Shown here: one piece after another, positions 7,594 to 16,584 of the stretch | How the letters are laid out: each line of letters opens with the position of its first letter | How positions within the stretch are numbered: the first letter of the stretch is position 1 | Assembly (NCBI RefSeq): GCF_003858635.1 | Contig: NZ_RQJO01000008.1 | Span: 310,001 to 374,000, forward strand | Length of the DNA: 64,000 nt | DNA from: Larkinella rosea | GTDB taxonomy: Bacteria > Bacteroidota > Bacteroidia > Cytophagales > Spirosomataceae | Direction: 5' to 3' | Program-made: the position numbers and the translations under genes | The notes under the pieces: generated by a model | The model's input: the letters and a program-made list of their open reading frames with translations, nothing else | Told to the model about the DNA's origin: nothing | Databases searched by the model: none

Positions 7594-10500
7594 ATGCGTA
7601 CTAAAGTTGTCTCCCGGGTAGTGTTGGCTCTGTTGTTGGCCGTTTTTTTGACAGCTTTTGGGTGGAATCATTCCGGATTGGCCCGGCCTGTGTGGCAGGG
7701 TTCAGGCTGGCGTCATGCCTTACTATCAGCGAATCTGTTGACTTCGTTTTCAAAGGAGACACCGGCGCGCGTGGCCAAAGCTGAAGTATGGCACCACAAA
7801 ATAGCCGCTCATCCGGTTGAGGTGTGGGGCTCGGCTCCGCAGCAGCAACGGTGGGTCGACAGTGTTTTCCGCACCCTGACGCAGGCACAAAAGATTGGTC
7901 AGTTTTTCATGGTCGCCACGTTTTCCAATCGGGACGAAGCGCATTACCAATACATCGAAACGCTGGTTCGCCATTATAACATCGGCGGACTTATTTTCTT
8001 TCAGGGCGGGCCAAACCGGCAAGCTATTCTGACAAACCGGTATCAGGCAGCCGCCAGCATTCCACTGCTCGTTGGCATCGACGGCGAATGGGGTCTAGGC
8101 ATGCGGCTCGACAGCACGATGGATTTCCCGAAACAAATGACGCTGGGAGCCATCAACGACACCGCCGTGATTTACCGCATGGGTGCCGAAATTGGCCGCC
8201 AGTGCCAGCGCCTGGGCATTCACATTAATTTTGCCCCGGTTTCCGACATCAACAGCAATCCCTCCAACCCGGTTATTGGTAACCGCTCCTTCGGCGAATC
8301 GAAGGAAAATGTAGCGCTGAAAGCATCGGCCTACATGAAAGGGTTACAGCATACCCACGTCATCGCCACTGCCAAACATTTCCCCGGTCACGGCGACGCC
8401 AGTAGCGATTCGCACCTGACGCTTCCCACGATCAGCCGCTCCGTTACGCAATTAAACGACATCGACCTGTATCCGTTCCGTAAACTCATCGCGGATAGTT
8501 TGATGGGCGTTGTCACCGGCCATTTACACGTTCCGGTGGTCGATAACACCCCGCGCCTGGCCGCGACTTTATCCGAAAAAATTGTAACCGATCTGTTAAA
8601 GAAGGAATTAGGCTTCCGTGGACTAGTGTTCACCGATGCGCTCAACATGGGTGGAATTGGTAAACTACCGGCCGAGGAAATCAACCTGCGGGCCTTGATG
8701 GCCGGAAATGACGTGCTGTTGTACCCGGAAAATGTGCCCGACGCGGTTCACCGCATTGCCGAAGCCGTGGAGCAGAAGCGGATTTCGCAGGAACTGATCG
8801 ATGAAAAAGTTAAGAAAATTCTGCGGGCCAAGTATTGGGCCGGTTTGAACCGATACAAGCCGATTCAACTCGAAAACCTCAACCGCGATCTGAACTCGTC
8901 GGAAGCCCAGTTACTGAAACAGGAGCTTTGCGAACAGGCGGTTACGCTCGTTAAAAACACTAATAATTTATTACCGGTCAGTGCCCTGGATACATTACGC
9001 CTGGCTTCGGTTTCCATCGGAACCGATTACGGCAATGCATTCCAGAAAATGCTGGGACGGTATGCGCCGTTCAAGCAGATTACGTACGGAGAAAAACCGT
9101 CGGGCGATCAGAATGTGGACGAAATGCTGAGTCAGGTTGGCGATGCCAATCTGGTGGTGGTGAGCTTTCACCGGATGAGTCCGTCGGCCAAGTGGAATTA
9201 CGGCGTTACCAATGCGTCACTGAGTCTGATTAACCGGTTGAAGCAACGGGGCGTTCGGGTCGTTGTCTGCGCATTTGGCCCGGCCTACGCGCTCCGGCCG
9301 TTTGTCGGCACGGAAGCCGATGCGGTTTTGTGCGCCTACGAAGATGGGGAAGAAATGCAGCGCGTGGTGCCGCAGATCATTTTCGGGGCGGTCCCCGCCA
9401 AAGGTGTCATGCCGGTTACCATCGGCGAATGGCGCATCGGCAACGGATTGCTGACCGCGCCCAATCAGCGGCTGGCGTACAGTTTGCCCGAAAGCGTCGG
9501 CATGCGTTCGGGGCAGTTGAAACACATTGAAACCGTCGTTCAGAAAGCCATCCGCGACCACGCTTTTCCCGGTTGTCAGGTGCTGGTGGCGCGGAAAGGC
9601 AAAGTAGTTTTCGATAAAAGTTTCGGTACGCTGGCGTATAACAATGCCGAGCGCGTAACCGACGAAACCCTCTATGATCTGGCTTCGCTTACGAAGGTGC
9701 TGGCGACACTCCAGGCGGTAATGTTGCTGAATGAGCGTGGCGCCATCGACCTGAACCAGAAAGTAGCATTTTACCTGCCCGAATTTCAGAACAACAGCAA
9801 ACGGAATATGACCGTCAGCGACGTGCTGCTGCACCAAACCGGTTTGCCGGCGGGTTTATCGCGGGCCATCGAGCGGTCGAAATCACCGGCCATGTCGGCC
9901 TTCCGCTCCGTTCGCGACACGACCTATTCGTTGCAGGTTGGCCCGAATCTGTATGCTGCTCCGGCCCTGCGCGACTCGATCTGGCAATGGATTGTGCGTA
10001 CTCCCCTCACTGCCCGCGCGGATGAAGACGGTCGTTACAGTTATGTATACAGCGATTTAAGTTTCGTGATTTTGCAAAAACTCGTTGAACGGGTGGCCAA
10101 ACAACCGCTCGACATTTTCCTAAACGAAAATCTCTACAAATCACTGGGCATTTCGACGCTCTGTTTCAATCCGCTCCAATGCCACGCAGGATGCCGGGTT
10201 GCACCTACCGAGCAGGATACGTATTTCCGTAATTCGCTGCTGCAAGGAACGGTTCATGACCAGTTAGCGGCTTTACAGGGCGGCATATCGGGTCATGCCG
10301 GACTATTCGGCGATGCCAACGACATTGCCAAAATTCTGCAAATGAACCTGCAACGGGGGAATTACGGTGGTCGGCGGTTTTTGATGCCCGGAACTGTGCC
10401 GCTTTTTGTCCGCACCCAGAGTGATCGCAGCCACCGCGTCCTGGGTTGGGACAAACCCGAGGTGGATGGCAACAGCGTGTATCACGCTACGCAGGTTTCG

Positions 10501-10674
10501 CCCCGGTCGTTTGGCCATACCGGTTTTACCGGCAATGTGATCTGGGTCGATCCCGATTACGATCTTGTCTTCATTTTTCTATCCAATCGCGTCAACCCCA
10601 GCGCAGGTAATACCGTCATCAATACCCAAAAAATTCGGCGGCAAATTCACGAGATTATTTATCAGTCGATGTAA
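7594..10674 (+). CDS. GH3 beta-N-acetylhexosaminidase fused to a class C serine hydrolase
   Basis: A 1026-aa exported enzyme with two catalytic parts. I use the ATG at 7594 rather than an in-frame TTG at 7585 because the signal-anchor starts there (MRTKVVSRVVLALLLAVFLT). Residues about 85-420 are a GH3 NagZ-type domain: KHFPGHGD (261-268), SDSH (271-274) and nucleophile Asp348 (VFTDALNM). About 440-625 is a GH3 C-terminal-like domain. About 633-1026 is a CubicO/beta-lactamase fold with Ser698-x-x-Lys701, a YSD motif and HTG in place of KTG. The fusion is known in Bacteroidota and is likely to act on peptidoglycan sugars and peptides or esters. Confidence 0.9.
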   Translation: MRTKVVSRVVLALLLAVFLTAFGWNHSGLARPVWQGSGWRHALLSANLLTSFSKETPARVAKAEVWHHKIAAHPVEVWGSAPQQQRWVDSVFRTLTQAQKIGQFFMVATFSNRDEAHYQYIETLVRHYNIGGLIFFQGGPNRQAILTNRYQAAASIPLLVGIDGEWGLGMRLDSTMDFPKQMTLGAINDTAVIYRMGAEIGRQCQRLGIHINFAPVSDINSNPSNPVIGNRSFGESKENVALKASAYMKGLQHTHVIATAKHFPGHGDASSDSHLTLPTISRSVTQLNDIDLYPFRKLIADSLMGVVTGHLHVPVVDNTPRLAATLSEKIVTDLLKKELGFRGLVFTDALNMGGIGKLPAEEINLRALMAGNDVLLYPENVPDAVHRIAEAVEQKRISQELIDEKVKKILRAKYWAGLNRYKPIQLENLNRDLNSSEAQLLKQELCEQAVTLVKNTNNLLPVSALDTLRLASVSIGTDYGNAFQKMLGRYAPFKQITYGEKPSGDQNVDEMLSQVGDANLVVVSFHRMSPSAKWNYGVTNASLSLINRLKQRGVRVVVCAFGPAYALRPFVGTEADAVLCAYEDGEEMQRVVPQIIFGAVPAKGVMPVTIGEWRIGNGLLTAPNQRLAYSLPESVGMRSGQLKHIETVVQKAIRDHAFPGCQVLVARKGKVVFDKSFGTLAYNNAERVTDETLYDLASLTKVLATLQAVMLLNERGAIDLNQKVAFYLPEFQNNSKRNMTVSDVLLHQTGLPAGLSRAIERSKSPAMSAFRSVRDTTYSLQVGPNLYAAPALRDSIWQWIVRTPLTARADEDGRYSYVYSDLSFVILQKLVERVAKQPLDIFLNENLYKSLGISTLCFNPLQCHAGCRVAPTEQDTYFRNSLLQGTVHDQLAALQGGISGHAGLFGDANDIAKILQMNLQRGNYGGRRFLMPGTVPLFVRTQSDRSHRVLGWDKPEVDGNSVYHATQVSPRSFGHTGFTGNVIWVDPDYDLVFIFLSNRVNPSAGNTVINTQKIRRQIHEIIYQSM

Positions 10675-10746
10675 TTTGTACTTTTGGGTAAATAGTCAGA
10701 ATAATACGAAGTTAACCGACTTCGTTTCTCCTTAATTTGGTTCCGT

Positions 10747-13700
10747 ATGAATAGATCATTACGTCTGTATTGGCTTTTGCTGGTTGTGGTTTTGGGAAGT
10801 TTGGGAAAGGTATCGGCCCAGACCATTGCAACGGGGGCCTTATCCGTTTCTTCGGTTTGTGCGGGTGGTACCATTTCCGTTCCGTTCACAACGTCTACTT
10901 CATCAGGCACATTCGGAGCGGGAAATCAATTTAAAGTCCAGCTCGCCACCGCATCCGGAACCTTTAACGACATCGGCAGCGGAGCCACCAGCCCATTAAC
11001 CGGCACCATTCCGGGCGGAGCCAGTGGCGCGGGCTACCGGGTTCGGGTTGTCTCGACCAACCCGGCCGTAAACGGCAGCAACAGTTCAACGTCGCTCACC
11101 ATTACCGCCATACCGGGTCCTCCGGGCACTTCCGATTTGACTTACTGTCAGGGTGCTGCCCCGGGAGCCCTAACTGCCACAACAAGCCCAGGTGCAACAC
11201 TTAAATGGTGGGGAACAAGTCCTTCCGGTGGAAGTTCGTCATCAACAGCTCCAACACCCTCAGCGGCAGCCGTTGGTTCAACCAATTATTACGTCAGTCA
11301 GGCCATTGGAACCTGCGAAAGCACGCGAGCAGAGATTACGGTTACGGTTAGTGCGGTTCCGGCGGCACCCACCACCGGAGCCGCCCCGGTTTATTGCCAG
11401 AATGCCCCCGCTTCTCCTCTTTCAGCCACTGCATCGGCGGGTGCCAGTCTGAAATGGTACGGAACCAGTCCAACGGGCGGAACCGCTTCGGCAATTGCCC
11501 CAACTCCCTTAACCAATACCGTCGGTGCGGTTACGTATTATGTCAGCCAGGCCATCGGCGACTGCGAAGGACCGCGCACCAGCATTGTGGTTACGGTCAA
11601 TGCCAAACCGGCTCCTCCAACCGTTACCACGCCAGTTACGGTTTGTCTGGGCACAGCGGTTCCCGCGCTATCCGCAACGTCAGGCGGTGGGAACACGCTG
11701 ACGTGGTATGGAAGCAGTGCCACCGGAGGAACCGGTACAACAACAGCCCCAACACCGGCAACGACGACGGCCGGAACGATTAACTATTACGTGAGTCAGA
11801 AGAATGCGGGTGGATGCGAAAGCGATCGGGTTGCGATTGCCGTTACCATTAAGCCTATACCAGCGGCTCCGGGTGTTAGTCCGGTCGGTTTTTGCCAGAA
11901 TGAAACCGCATCCGCCCTGACGGCATCACCCACGAGCGGAGGCAGTCTGAATTGGTACGGAACGAATGCTTCTGGCGGAACCGCATCCGCAACGGCCCCT
12001 TCACCGCCGACCAGTGCAACAGGTACAACCACCTACTACGTCAGCCAAACCGTCGATGGATGTGAAGGGCCTCGTGCTTCACTGGTCGTAACGGTTAGAA
12101 ATATACCCGCAGCCCCCAATACGACCACACCTCCTGCTTATTGTCAGGATGTAGTGGCAACCGGTCTGGTTGCCACGCCCACGTCCGGTGGAACCTTGAA
12201 CTGGTACGGTACCAATGCCACGGGCGGAACACCTTCGGAAACCGCAAGCATCCCTGTGACCAGTGCCGCCGGAACAACCAATTATTACGTCAGTCAAACG
12301 GTGAATGGCTGCGAAGGTCCCCGCACCGCGATAGCCGTAACTGTCACGTCCAAACCTGCTGTTCCAACCGTTACGGCTTCGTTTAGTTATTGTCAGGGCA
12401 TGACAGCCAGCCAGCTAACGGCGGTGGTCGGAAGTGGCGGAACCGCGAACTGGTACGGTACCAACCCAACCGGCGGTACGTCAACGCCTGCCGGCCCTAC
12501 GCCTTCGACGACCAATCCCGGTACGACAACGTACTACGTCAGTCAAACCGTCGGCGGCTGCGAAAGTAACCGCGCCAGCATTTCCGTAACGGTCTACGCA
12601 ACGCCCACGATTCCGGCGGTTTCTCCGGTTTCGCTTTGTCAAAACATAACGAGTCCGGCACTCTCCGCAACAGTAACGGGTGTAGGGACTTTAAACTGGT
12701 ATGGGACGAGCGCAACGGGCGGCACCGCTTCCACGACGGCCCCCATTCCCCCGACGACTACCCCGGGAATAACTACGTATTATGTCAGCCAATCCATCAA
12801 TGGCTGCGAAGGGCCACGGGCCAGTCTGGCCGTAACCGTAAAACCGCAACCAGCGGCTCCCACAGCAGCAGCAAGCCTGAGCTACTGCCAGGCTTCGACT
12901 TCTGTGCCATTATCGGCCTCGACCAGCGGCAGCCTGAACTGGTACGGCACGAGCGCGACCGGCGGAACCGCTTCGGGGACAGCACCAACGCCATCGACCG
13001 ATGCGCCCGGAACATTTACCTATTACTTTAGCCAAACCGTCAACGGCTGCGAAAGCGAACGCGCCAACGTCGTGGTTTCGATCAAGGCCAAACCGGCCAT
13101 TCCCGGTGTTCAGGACATTCGGTACTGCCAAAGCGAAACCGCCGTTCCGCTGACGGCCACGTTCGAAGCTGGTGGTTCGTTAAAATGGTACAGTTCGGCC
13201 AGCGGCCCCAGCTCGTTGACGGCGGCTCCAACGCCCAGTACGCAGGCACCGGCCGATTTCACTTATTACGTCAGCCAGAACGGTGCTAACGGTTGTGAAA
13301 GTGATCGGGGAGCCATTAAAGTGAAGATCTTTCCAATTCCCGGCGTTCCGGGCGTTCCGACTGCACCCGAAGTTTGCCAGAATACATCACCAATCACGCT
13401 GGCTGCCAGTGGGGAAAGCCTGAAATGGTATAGTGGGCAAACCGGCGGTTCGGCGTTGGGAGGGGCTCCGGTTCAGAATACCAACACCGCCGGAACATTT
13501 ACATTCTACGTCAGTCAGACCGTTAACCTCTGCGAAAGCCCGCGCACAGCCGCCCGAGTTGTCGTGAAACCGCAACCCGCTCTGCCGGGTGTTGAAAACA
13601 AAAGTGTCTGCCAGGATGCGCCCGAACAAACGCTGGCCGCTAACGGCGAATCCCTCAAATGGTTCGATGCCAACGGCAATGGGTTGGGAGGAGCCCCCCG

Positions 13701-15132
13701 GCCCTCCACCAATATTGAGGAACAACGAGTGTATACCTATAGCGTGACGCAAACCAGCAACGGTTGCGAAAGCCAGAAAGCGCCAATCACGTTTACCGTC
13801 AACGTTACGCCCAAACCAACGACTGTAACGCCGGTTGTGTACTGCCAGAACGCAGCCGCAAAACCGCTGGAAGCCACGGGGCAGAATCTGAAGTGGACCA
13901 ATCCGTACGGCAACGTAACCACGACCGCGCCCACTCCGCCCACGACGAACATTTCCACCAAACCGGAAGGCGACTCCTACTTTGTTACCCAGACGGCGGC
14001 CAATGGTTGCGAAAGCCGGAAAACCGAGATCAGATTGATTGTCAATGCGCCACCGACGGCTAAAATTGAAGGCACAAAGACGGTAAATCTCGGAAATACC
14101 GTACCGGTCACGATCTCGTTTACGAGCATTCCGCCTTTTAGTTACACATTGTCCGACGGTACGACCGGCACCTCGGAGACCAACCAAAAGGATATTACGC
14201 TTTTACCGACCAAAAAAACCACTATTTATACCGTCACCAACATTACCAATTCCTGCGGTGCCGGAACGCCCGTTGGAACCTTTACGGTTAACGCGGTTAT
14301 TCCGGCCGTTACGACCAATGCCTTGTCGGTAACCACGATCTGCGTCGGAACTCAGGTTCAGGTGCCTTTCACCACCTCCGGGGAGTTTACGGCCGGAAAT
14401 ACGTACCGGGTCGAACTGGCTCCGGTTGCCGATACGGCTTTTGTTAATAAGGTCGAAATTTCAACGGGGGCGATGCAGAGCCCGATAACCGCCCCGATTC
14501 CGACCACGGTGGCGCAGGGGTTGTATCGCGTTCGGGTGACGGCCACCAATCCACAGGTTCCGGTTCCGGGTAGCAGTAGCCCAACGATTCTGAATATCCG
14601 CGCGCTGCCGACCGTTACGTTAACGGGTTCAAAGGACATTTACGACACCCAGGGTACGCCGATTTCCTTTGCCCTGACGGGTGATAGCCCCTGGACGTTT
14701 GAGTATTCGGACAGCCTGAAAACGACCAAAATAACGACCAGCACCAATCCGCACGTCATCACCGTAACGCCGATTAAATCCACGACGTATAAAGTGACGT
14801 CGATTTCCAATTCCTGCGGTACCGGTACCGCAACGGGAACTGCCGTTATTCGGGTGCTTCCGCTGCTCGGTCTGGAACCCGATCCGCTCATCACCGCCGT
14901 CAAGGTTTTCCCGGTTCCGACTCAGAATAGCCTGACCATCGACATTGATTTGCCGTTGCAGAAAGATCCGGCCAGGATACAATTGACCGATCAGAGCGGA
15001 CGAATCTCAAAAGAACTATCGACGCGCCAGCGGCAAACCAAGCTGGATTTAAGTCAGCAGGCCGCCGGTTATTACTTCCTGCAAATCCAGATTGGCGACC
15101 GAACCACGGTACGGAAAATCATGAAACAGTAA
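10747..15132 (+). CDS. giant repeat adhesin-like protein, T9SS type A target
   Basis: A 1461-aa secreted protein. A signal peptide ends near VSAQT. A first domain (about 25-120) is repeated in related form near the C-terminus (about 1185-1285): both contain ALSV..(S/T).C.G..(I/V).VPFTTS. Between them lie twelve Ig-like units of about 75-80 aa, each with a cysteine strand (YCQ), a LKWYGT or LNWYGT strand and a YYVSQ...GCES/GCEG strand, as in CHU_C-associated Ig domains. The end (VKVFPVPTQNSLTIDI ... YYFLQIQIG ... KIMKQ) is a T9SS type A sorting domain. It is probably a cell-surface or extracellular structural or adhesive protein; no enzyme domain is visible. Confidence 0.88.
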   Translation: MNRSLRLYWLLLVVVLGSLGKVSAQTIATGALSVSSVCAGGTISVPFTTSTSSGTFGAGNQFKVQLATASGTFNDIGSGATSPLTGTIPGGASGAGYRVRVVSTNPAVNGSNSSTSLTITAIPGPPGTSDLTYCQGAAPGALTATTSPGATLKWWGTSPSGGSSSSTAPTPSAAAVGSTNYYVSQAIGTCESTRAEITVTVSAVPAAPTTGAAPVYCQNAPASPLSATASAGASLKWYGTSPTGGTASAIAPTPLTNTVGAVTYYVSQAIGDCEGPRTSIVVTVNAKPAPPTVTTPVTVCLGTAVPALSATSGGGNTLTWYGSSATGGTGTTTAPTPATTTAGTINYYVSQKNAGGCESDRVAIAVTIKPIPAAPGVSPVGFCQNETASALTASPTSGGSLNWYGTNASGGTASATAPSPPTSATGTTTYYVSQTVDGCEGPRASLVVTVRNIPAAPNTTTPPAYCQDVVATGLVATPTSGGTLNWYGTNATGGTPSETASIPVTSAAGTTNYYVSQTVNGCEGPRTAIAVTVTSKPAVPTVTASFSYCQGMTASQLTAVVGSGGTANWYGTNPTGGTSTPAGPTPSTTNPGTTTYYVSQTVGGCESNRASISVTVYATPTIPAVSPVSLCQNITSPALSATVTGVGTLNWYGTSATGGTASTTAPIPPTTTPGITTYYVSQSINGCEGPRASLAVTVKPQPAAPTAAASLSYCQASTSVPLSASTSGSLNWYGTSATGGTASGTAPTPSTDAPGTFTYYFSQTVNGCESERANVVVSIKAKPAIPGVQDIRYCQSETAVPLTATFEAGGSLKWYSSASGPSSLTAAPTPSTQAPADFTYYVSQNGANGCESDRGAIKVKIFPIPGVPGVPTAPEVCQNTSPITLAASGESLKWYSGQTGGSALGGAPVQNTNTAGTFTFYVSQTVNLCESPRTAARVVVKPQPALPGVENKSVCQDAPEQTLAANGESLKWFDANGNGLGGAPRPSTNIEEQRVYTYSVTQTSNGCESQKAPITFTVNVTPKPTTVTPVVYCQNAAAKPLEATGQNLKWTNPYGNVTTTAPTPPTTNISTKPEGDSYFVTQTAANGCESRKTEIRLIVNAPPTAKIEGTKTVNLGNTVPVTISFTSIPPFSYTLSDGTTGTSETNQKDITLLPTKKTTIYTVTNITNSCGAGTPVGTFTVNAVIPAVTTNALSVTTICVGTQVQVPFTTSGEFTAGNTYRVELAPVADTAFVNKVEISTGAMQSPITAPIPTTVAQGLYRVRVTATNPQVPVPGSSSPTILNIRALPTVTLTGSKDIYDTQGTPISFALTGDSPWTFEYSDSLKTTKITTSTNPHVITVTPIKSTTYKVTSISNSCGTGTATGTAVIRVLPLLGLEPDPLITAVKVFPVPTQNSLTIDIDLPLQKDPARIQLTDQSGRISKELSTRQRQTKLDLSQQAAGYYFLQIQIGDRTTVRKIMKQ
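11107..14046 (+). repeat. twelve in-gene Ig-like repeats (CHU_C type)
   Basis: Each unit starts with a proline-rich linker such as IPAAP or KPAVP, then the YCQ strand, the WYGT strand with GG, an APTP loop, and the YYVSQ..GCE strand. Units 1-8 are close to one another; 9-12 are shorter and more divergent (WYSS, WYSG, WFDA, WTNP). The two cysteines per unit (YCQ and GCE) probably form an intradomain disulfide. Confidence 0.85.
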
Positions 15133-15133
15133 T

Positions 15134-15176
15134 TTTTGGTACGACAAATCCACGAACCGGTTTTGTCGTACCAAAA
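15134..15176 (+). terminator. stem-loop after the repeat protein gene
   Basis: TTTTGGTACGACAAA (15134-15148) pairs perfectly with its complement at 15162-15176 across a 13-nt loop. It starts one nucleotide after the stop codon and lies just before the deaminase start. The T-run after the stem is missing, so it may act as a processing or stabilising hairpin rather than a classical terminator. Confidence 0.6.
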
Positions 15177-15186
15177 CTCCAGCCGA

Positions 15187-15624
15187 ATGCTTGATGACGA
15201 TTACTTTATGGGAATGGCGCTTGACCAGGCCCGGAATGCGTTCGACGAAGACGAAATTCCGGTTGGAGCGGTTGTTGTCTGCCGAAACCGCATCATTGCC
15301 AAAGGTTACAACCAGACCGAGCGATTGACCGACGTAACTGCCCACGCCGAACTGCTCGCCCTGACTTCAGCCGCCCAGTTTCTGGGCTCCAAATACCTGA
15401 CCGATTGTACCTTGTATGTTACCCTGGAACCGTGCGTGATGTGCGCCGGAGCTTTGTTCTGGGCGCAGATCGGCCATATCGTCTTGGGCGCACCCGATCC
15501 GAAAAGGGGTTTTTCCAACGTAAAACCGTCACTGCTTCATCCCAAAACGCGCCTGACGACGGGCGTTTTGGCCAACGAAAGTCAGCATTTGCTGAGTAAC
15601 TTTTTTCGGGGCTTACGAACATAA
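15187..15624 (+). CDS. nucleoside/tRNA adenosine deaminase, TadA family
   Basis: A 145-aa zinc hydrolase of the cytidine/deoxycytidylate deaminase fold. The zinc motifs are visible: HAE (AHAELLAL) with catalytic Glu, and PCVMCAG with two Cys ligands. Length and the core sequence fit TadA, which converts A34 to inosine in tRNA-Arg, though the guanine deaminase branch is hard to exclude. I choose the ATG at 15187 (MLDDDYFMGMALDQ) because the upstream TTG at 15136 lies inside the stem-loop. Confidence 0.88.
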   Translation: MLDDDYFMGMALDQARNAFDEDEIPVGAVVVCRNRIIAKGYNQTERLTDVTAHAELLALTSAAQFLGSKYLTDCTLYVTLEPCVMCAGALFWAQIGHIVLGAPDPKRGFSNVKPSLLHPKTRLTTGVLANESQHLLSNFFRGLRT

Positions 15625-15690
15625 ATTAAAAAGTCGCTGTTATCGCGTTTGACAACTTAAACGTATGTCTAACTCTAACAGATTCATAAT

Positions 15691-16299
15691 ATGGCTTTTG
15701 AATTAGCTCCCCTGCCTTATCCGAGCAATGCGCTGGAACCCCACATCGATCAACAGACGATGGAAATTCACCACGACAAGCACCACGCTGCGTATGTGAC
15801 CAACCTCAACAACGCGGTGAAAGGCACCGATTTGGAAGGTAAGTCGATCGAAGAACTGGTGGCTGAAATCAGCAAATATCCGGTGGCGGTTCGGAACAAT
15901 GGCGGAGGTCATTGGAATCATACTTTTTTCTGGGGCATTCTGTCACCGAACGGTGGCGGTGAACCAACGGGTAAACTGGCGGAAGCCATCGATCAGAAAT
16001 TCGGCTCATTTGCGACTTTCAAAGAAGAATTTGCCAAAGCGGCTACCACCCGGTTTGGTTCGGGCTGGGCGTGGTTAGTCGTGACTTCGGCTGGTGAACT
16101 GGCCATTACGTCGACTCCCAATCAGGATAACCCGCTGATGGACATTGCCGAAGTAAAAGGAACGCCCATCCTGGGTCTGGATGTATGGGAACACGCGTAT
16201 TACCTGAAATACCAGAACAAACGCCCGGATTACATCGCGGCCTGGTGGAACCTGGTCGACTGGGCCGGTGCCGACGCCCGGTATTCGCAGGCGGTTTAA
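15691..16299 (+). CDS. superoxide dismutase, Fe/Mn type
   Basis: A 202-aa enzyme that dismutates superoxide. Metal ligands are visible: His in [12 protein letters not shown], His in NHTFFWG, and Asp and His in [19 protein letters not shown]. The N-terminus [17 protein letters not shown] is characteristic. There is no signal peptide, so it is cytoplasmic. The metal (Fe, Mn or cambialistic) cannot be settled from the sequence alone. Confidence 0.96.
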   Translation: MAFELAPLPYPSNALEPHIDQQTMEIHHDKHHAAYVTNLNNAVKGTDLEGKSIEELVAEISKYPVAVRNNGGGHWNHTFFWGILSPNGGGEPTGKLAEAIDQKFGSFATFKEEFAKAATTRFGSGWAWLVVTSAGELAITSTPNQDNPLMDIAEVKGTPILGLDVWEHAYYLKYQNKRPDYIAAWWNLVDWAGADARYSQAV

Positions 16300-16306
16300 T
16301 GGCAAT

Positions 16307-16384
16307 GAATGAACAATGAATAATGAACAATGAATATTCTGATGTAAAAAATAGGGTTCATTGTTCATTATTCATTGTTCATTC
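16307..16384. repeat. perfect 28-bp inverted repeat, dispersed AACAATGAATAATGAAC type
   Basis: Arms 16307-16334 and 16357-16384 are exact reverse complements with a 22-nt loop. The same word family (AACAATTAACAATGAATAATGAA) recurs as a shorter inverted repeat at 32217-32274. Both lie in short intergenic gaps, which fits a dispersed intergenic palindrome or a small non-autonomous element. Confidence 0.8.
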
Positions 16385-16406
16385 CTTATCTTTGCAGTCC
16401 ATATAC

Positions 16407-16481
16407 GGAGGATGTAGCTCAGTTGGTTAGAGCGCCAGATTGTGGTTCTGGAGGTCGCGGGTTCGAGACCCGTCTTTCTCC
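16407..16481 (+). tRNA. tRNA-His (GTG anticodon)
   Basis: The cloverleaf is visible: acceptor from G16408 with the extra G(-1) at 16407 typical of tRNA-His, D-arm GCTC/GAGC, anticodon stem CCAGA/TCTGG around the loop with GTG, variable loop AGGTC, and T-arm GCGGG-TTCGAGA-CCCGT. The 3' CCA is not encoded. The 3' end is the attachment site for the element that follows. Confidence 0.95.
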
Positions 16482-16483
16482 CT
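16466..16483 (+). repeat. attL: 18-bp direct repeat in the tRNA-His 3' end
   Basis: AGACCCGTCTTTCTCCCT covers part of the T-loop, the T-stem, the acceptor strand and two nucleotides beyond. The same 18 nt are found again at 25804-25821. The flanking bases differ on both sides, so the repeat length is exactly 18. Confidence 0.92.
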
Positions 16484-16517
16484 AAACCCCTAAAACGACT
16501 TGTTTTAGGGGTTTTTC
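16484..16517 (+). terminator. terminator at the left end of the element
   Basis: AAACCCCTAAAAC (16484-16496) pairs with GTTTTAGGGGTTT (16502-16514), followed by T residues. It starts right after attL, so the element brings a terminator that replaces the native one of tRNA-His, now displaced to 25828. Confidence 0.8.
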
Positions 16518-16524
16518 TTCAAAA

Positions 16525-16539
16525 GGGACAAAAAGGACA
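16525..16539 (+). repeat. GGGACAAAA-type site near the left end (possible integrase arm site)
   Basis: GGGACAAAA-AGGACA lies between attL and the integrase. Near the right end GGGACAAAA-GGGACA occurs at 25746-25760, and an inverted GGGACAAAA at 25670-25678. Paired short words near both ends are what integrase arm-type or excisionase sites look like; this is inference. Confidence 0.4.
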
Positions 16540-16543
16540 TTTT

Positions 16544-16568
16544 TTCTTTGTTGCACTTTGGCAGGGTG
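16544..16568 (+). repeat. 25-bp direct repeat, copy 1 (upstream of integrase)
   Basis: A 25-nt sequence containing TTGTTGCACTTTGGCAGGGT is found identically at 24817-24841. Copy 1 ends 16 nt before the integrase ATG, so it occupies the integrase leader. It may be a regulator-binding site or a secondary recombination site. Confidence 0.85.
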
Positions 16569-16584
16569 TAGAGAAGAAGAAGAA

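Noticed and set aside
10747-15132. Tandem DNA repeats as a separate mobile element
   Set aside because: The repeats are in frame, encode regular Ig-like units and differ at third positions, so they are protein repeats.
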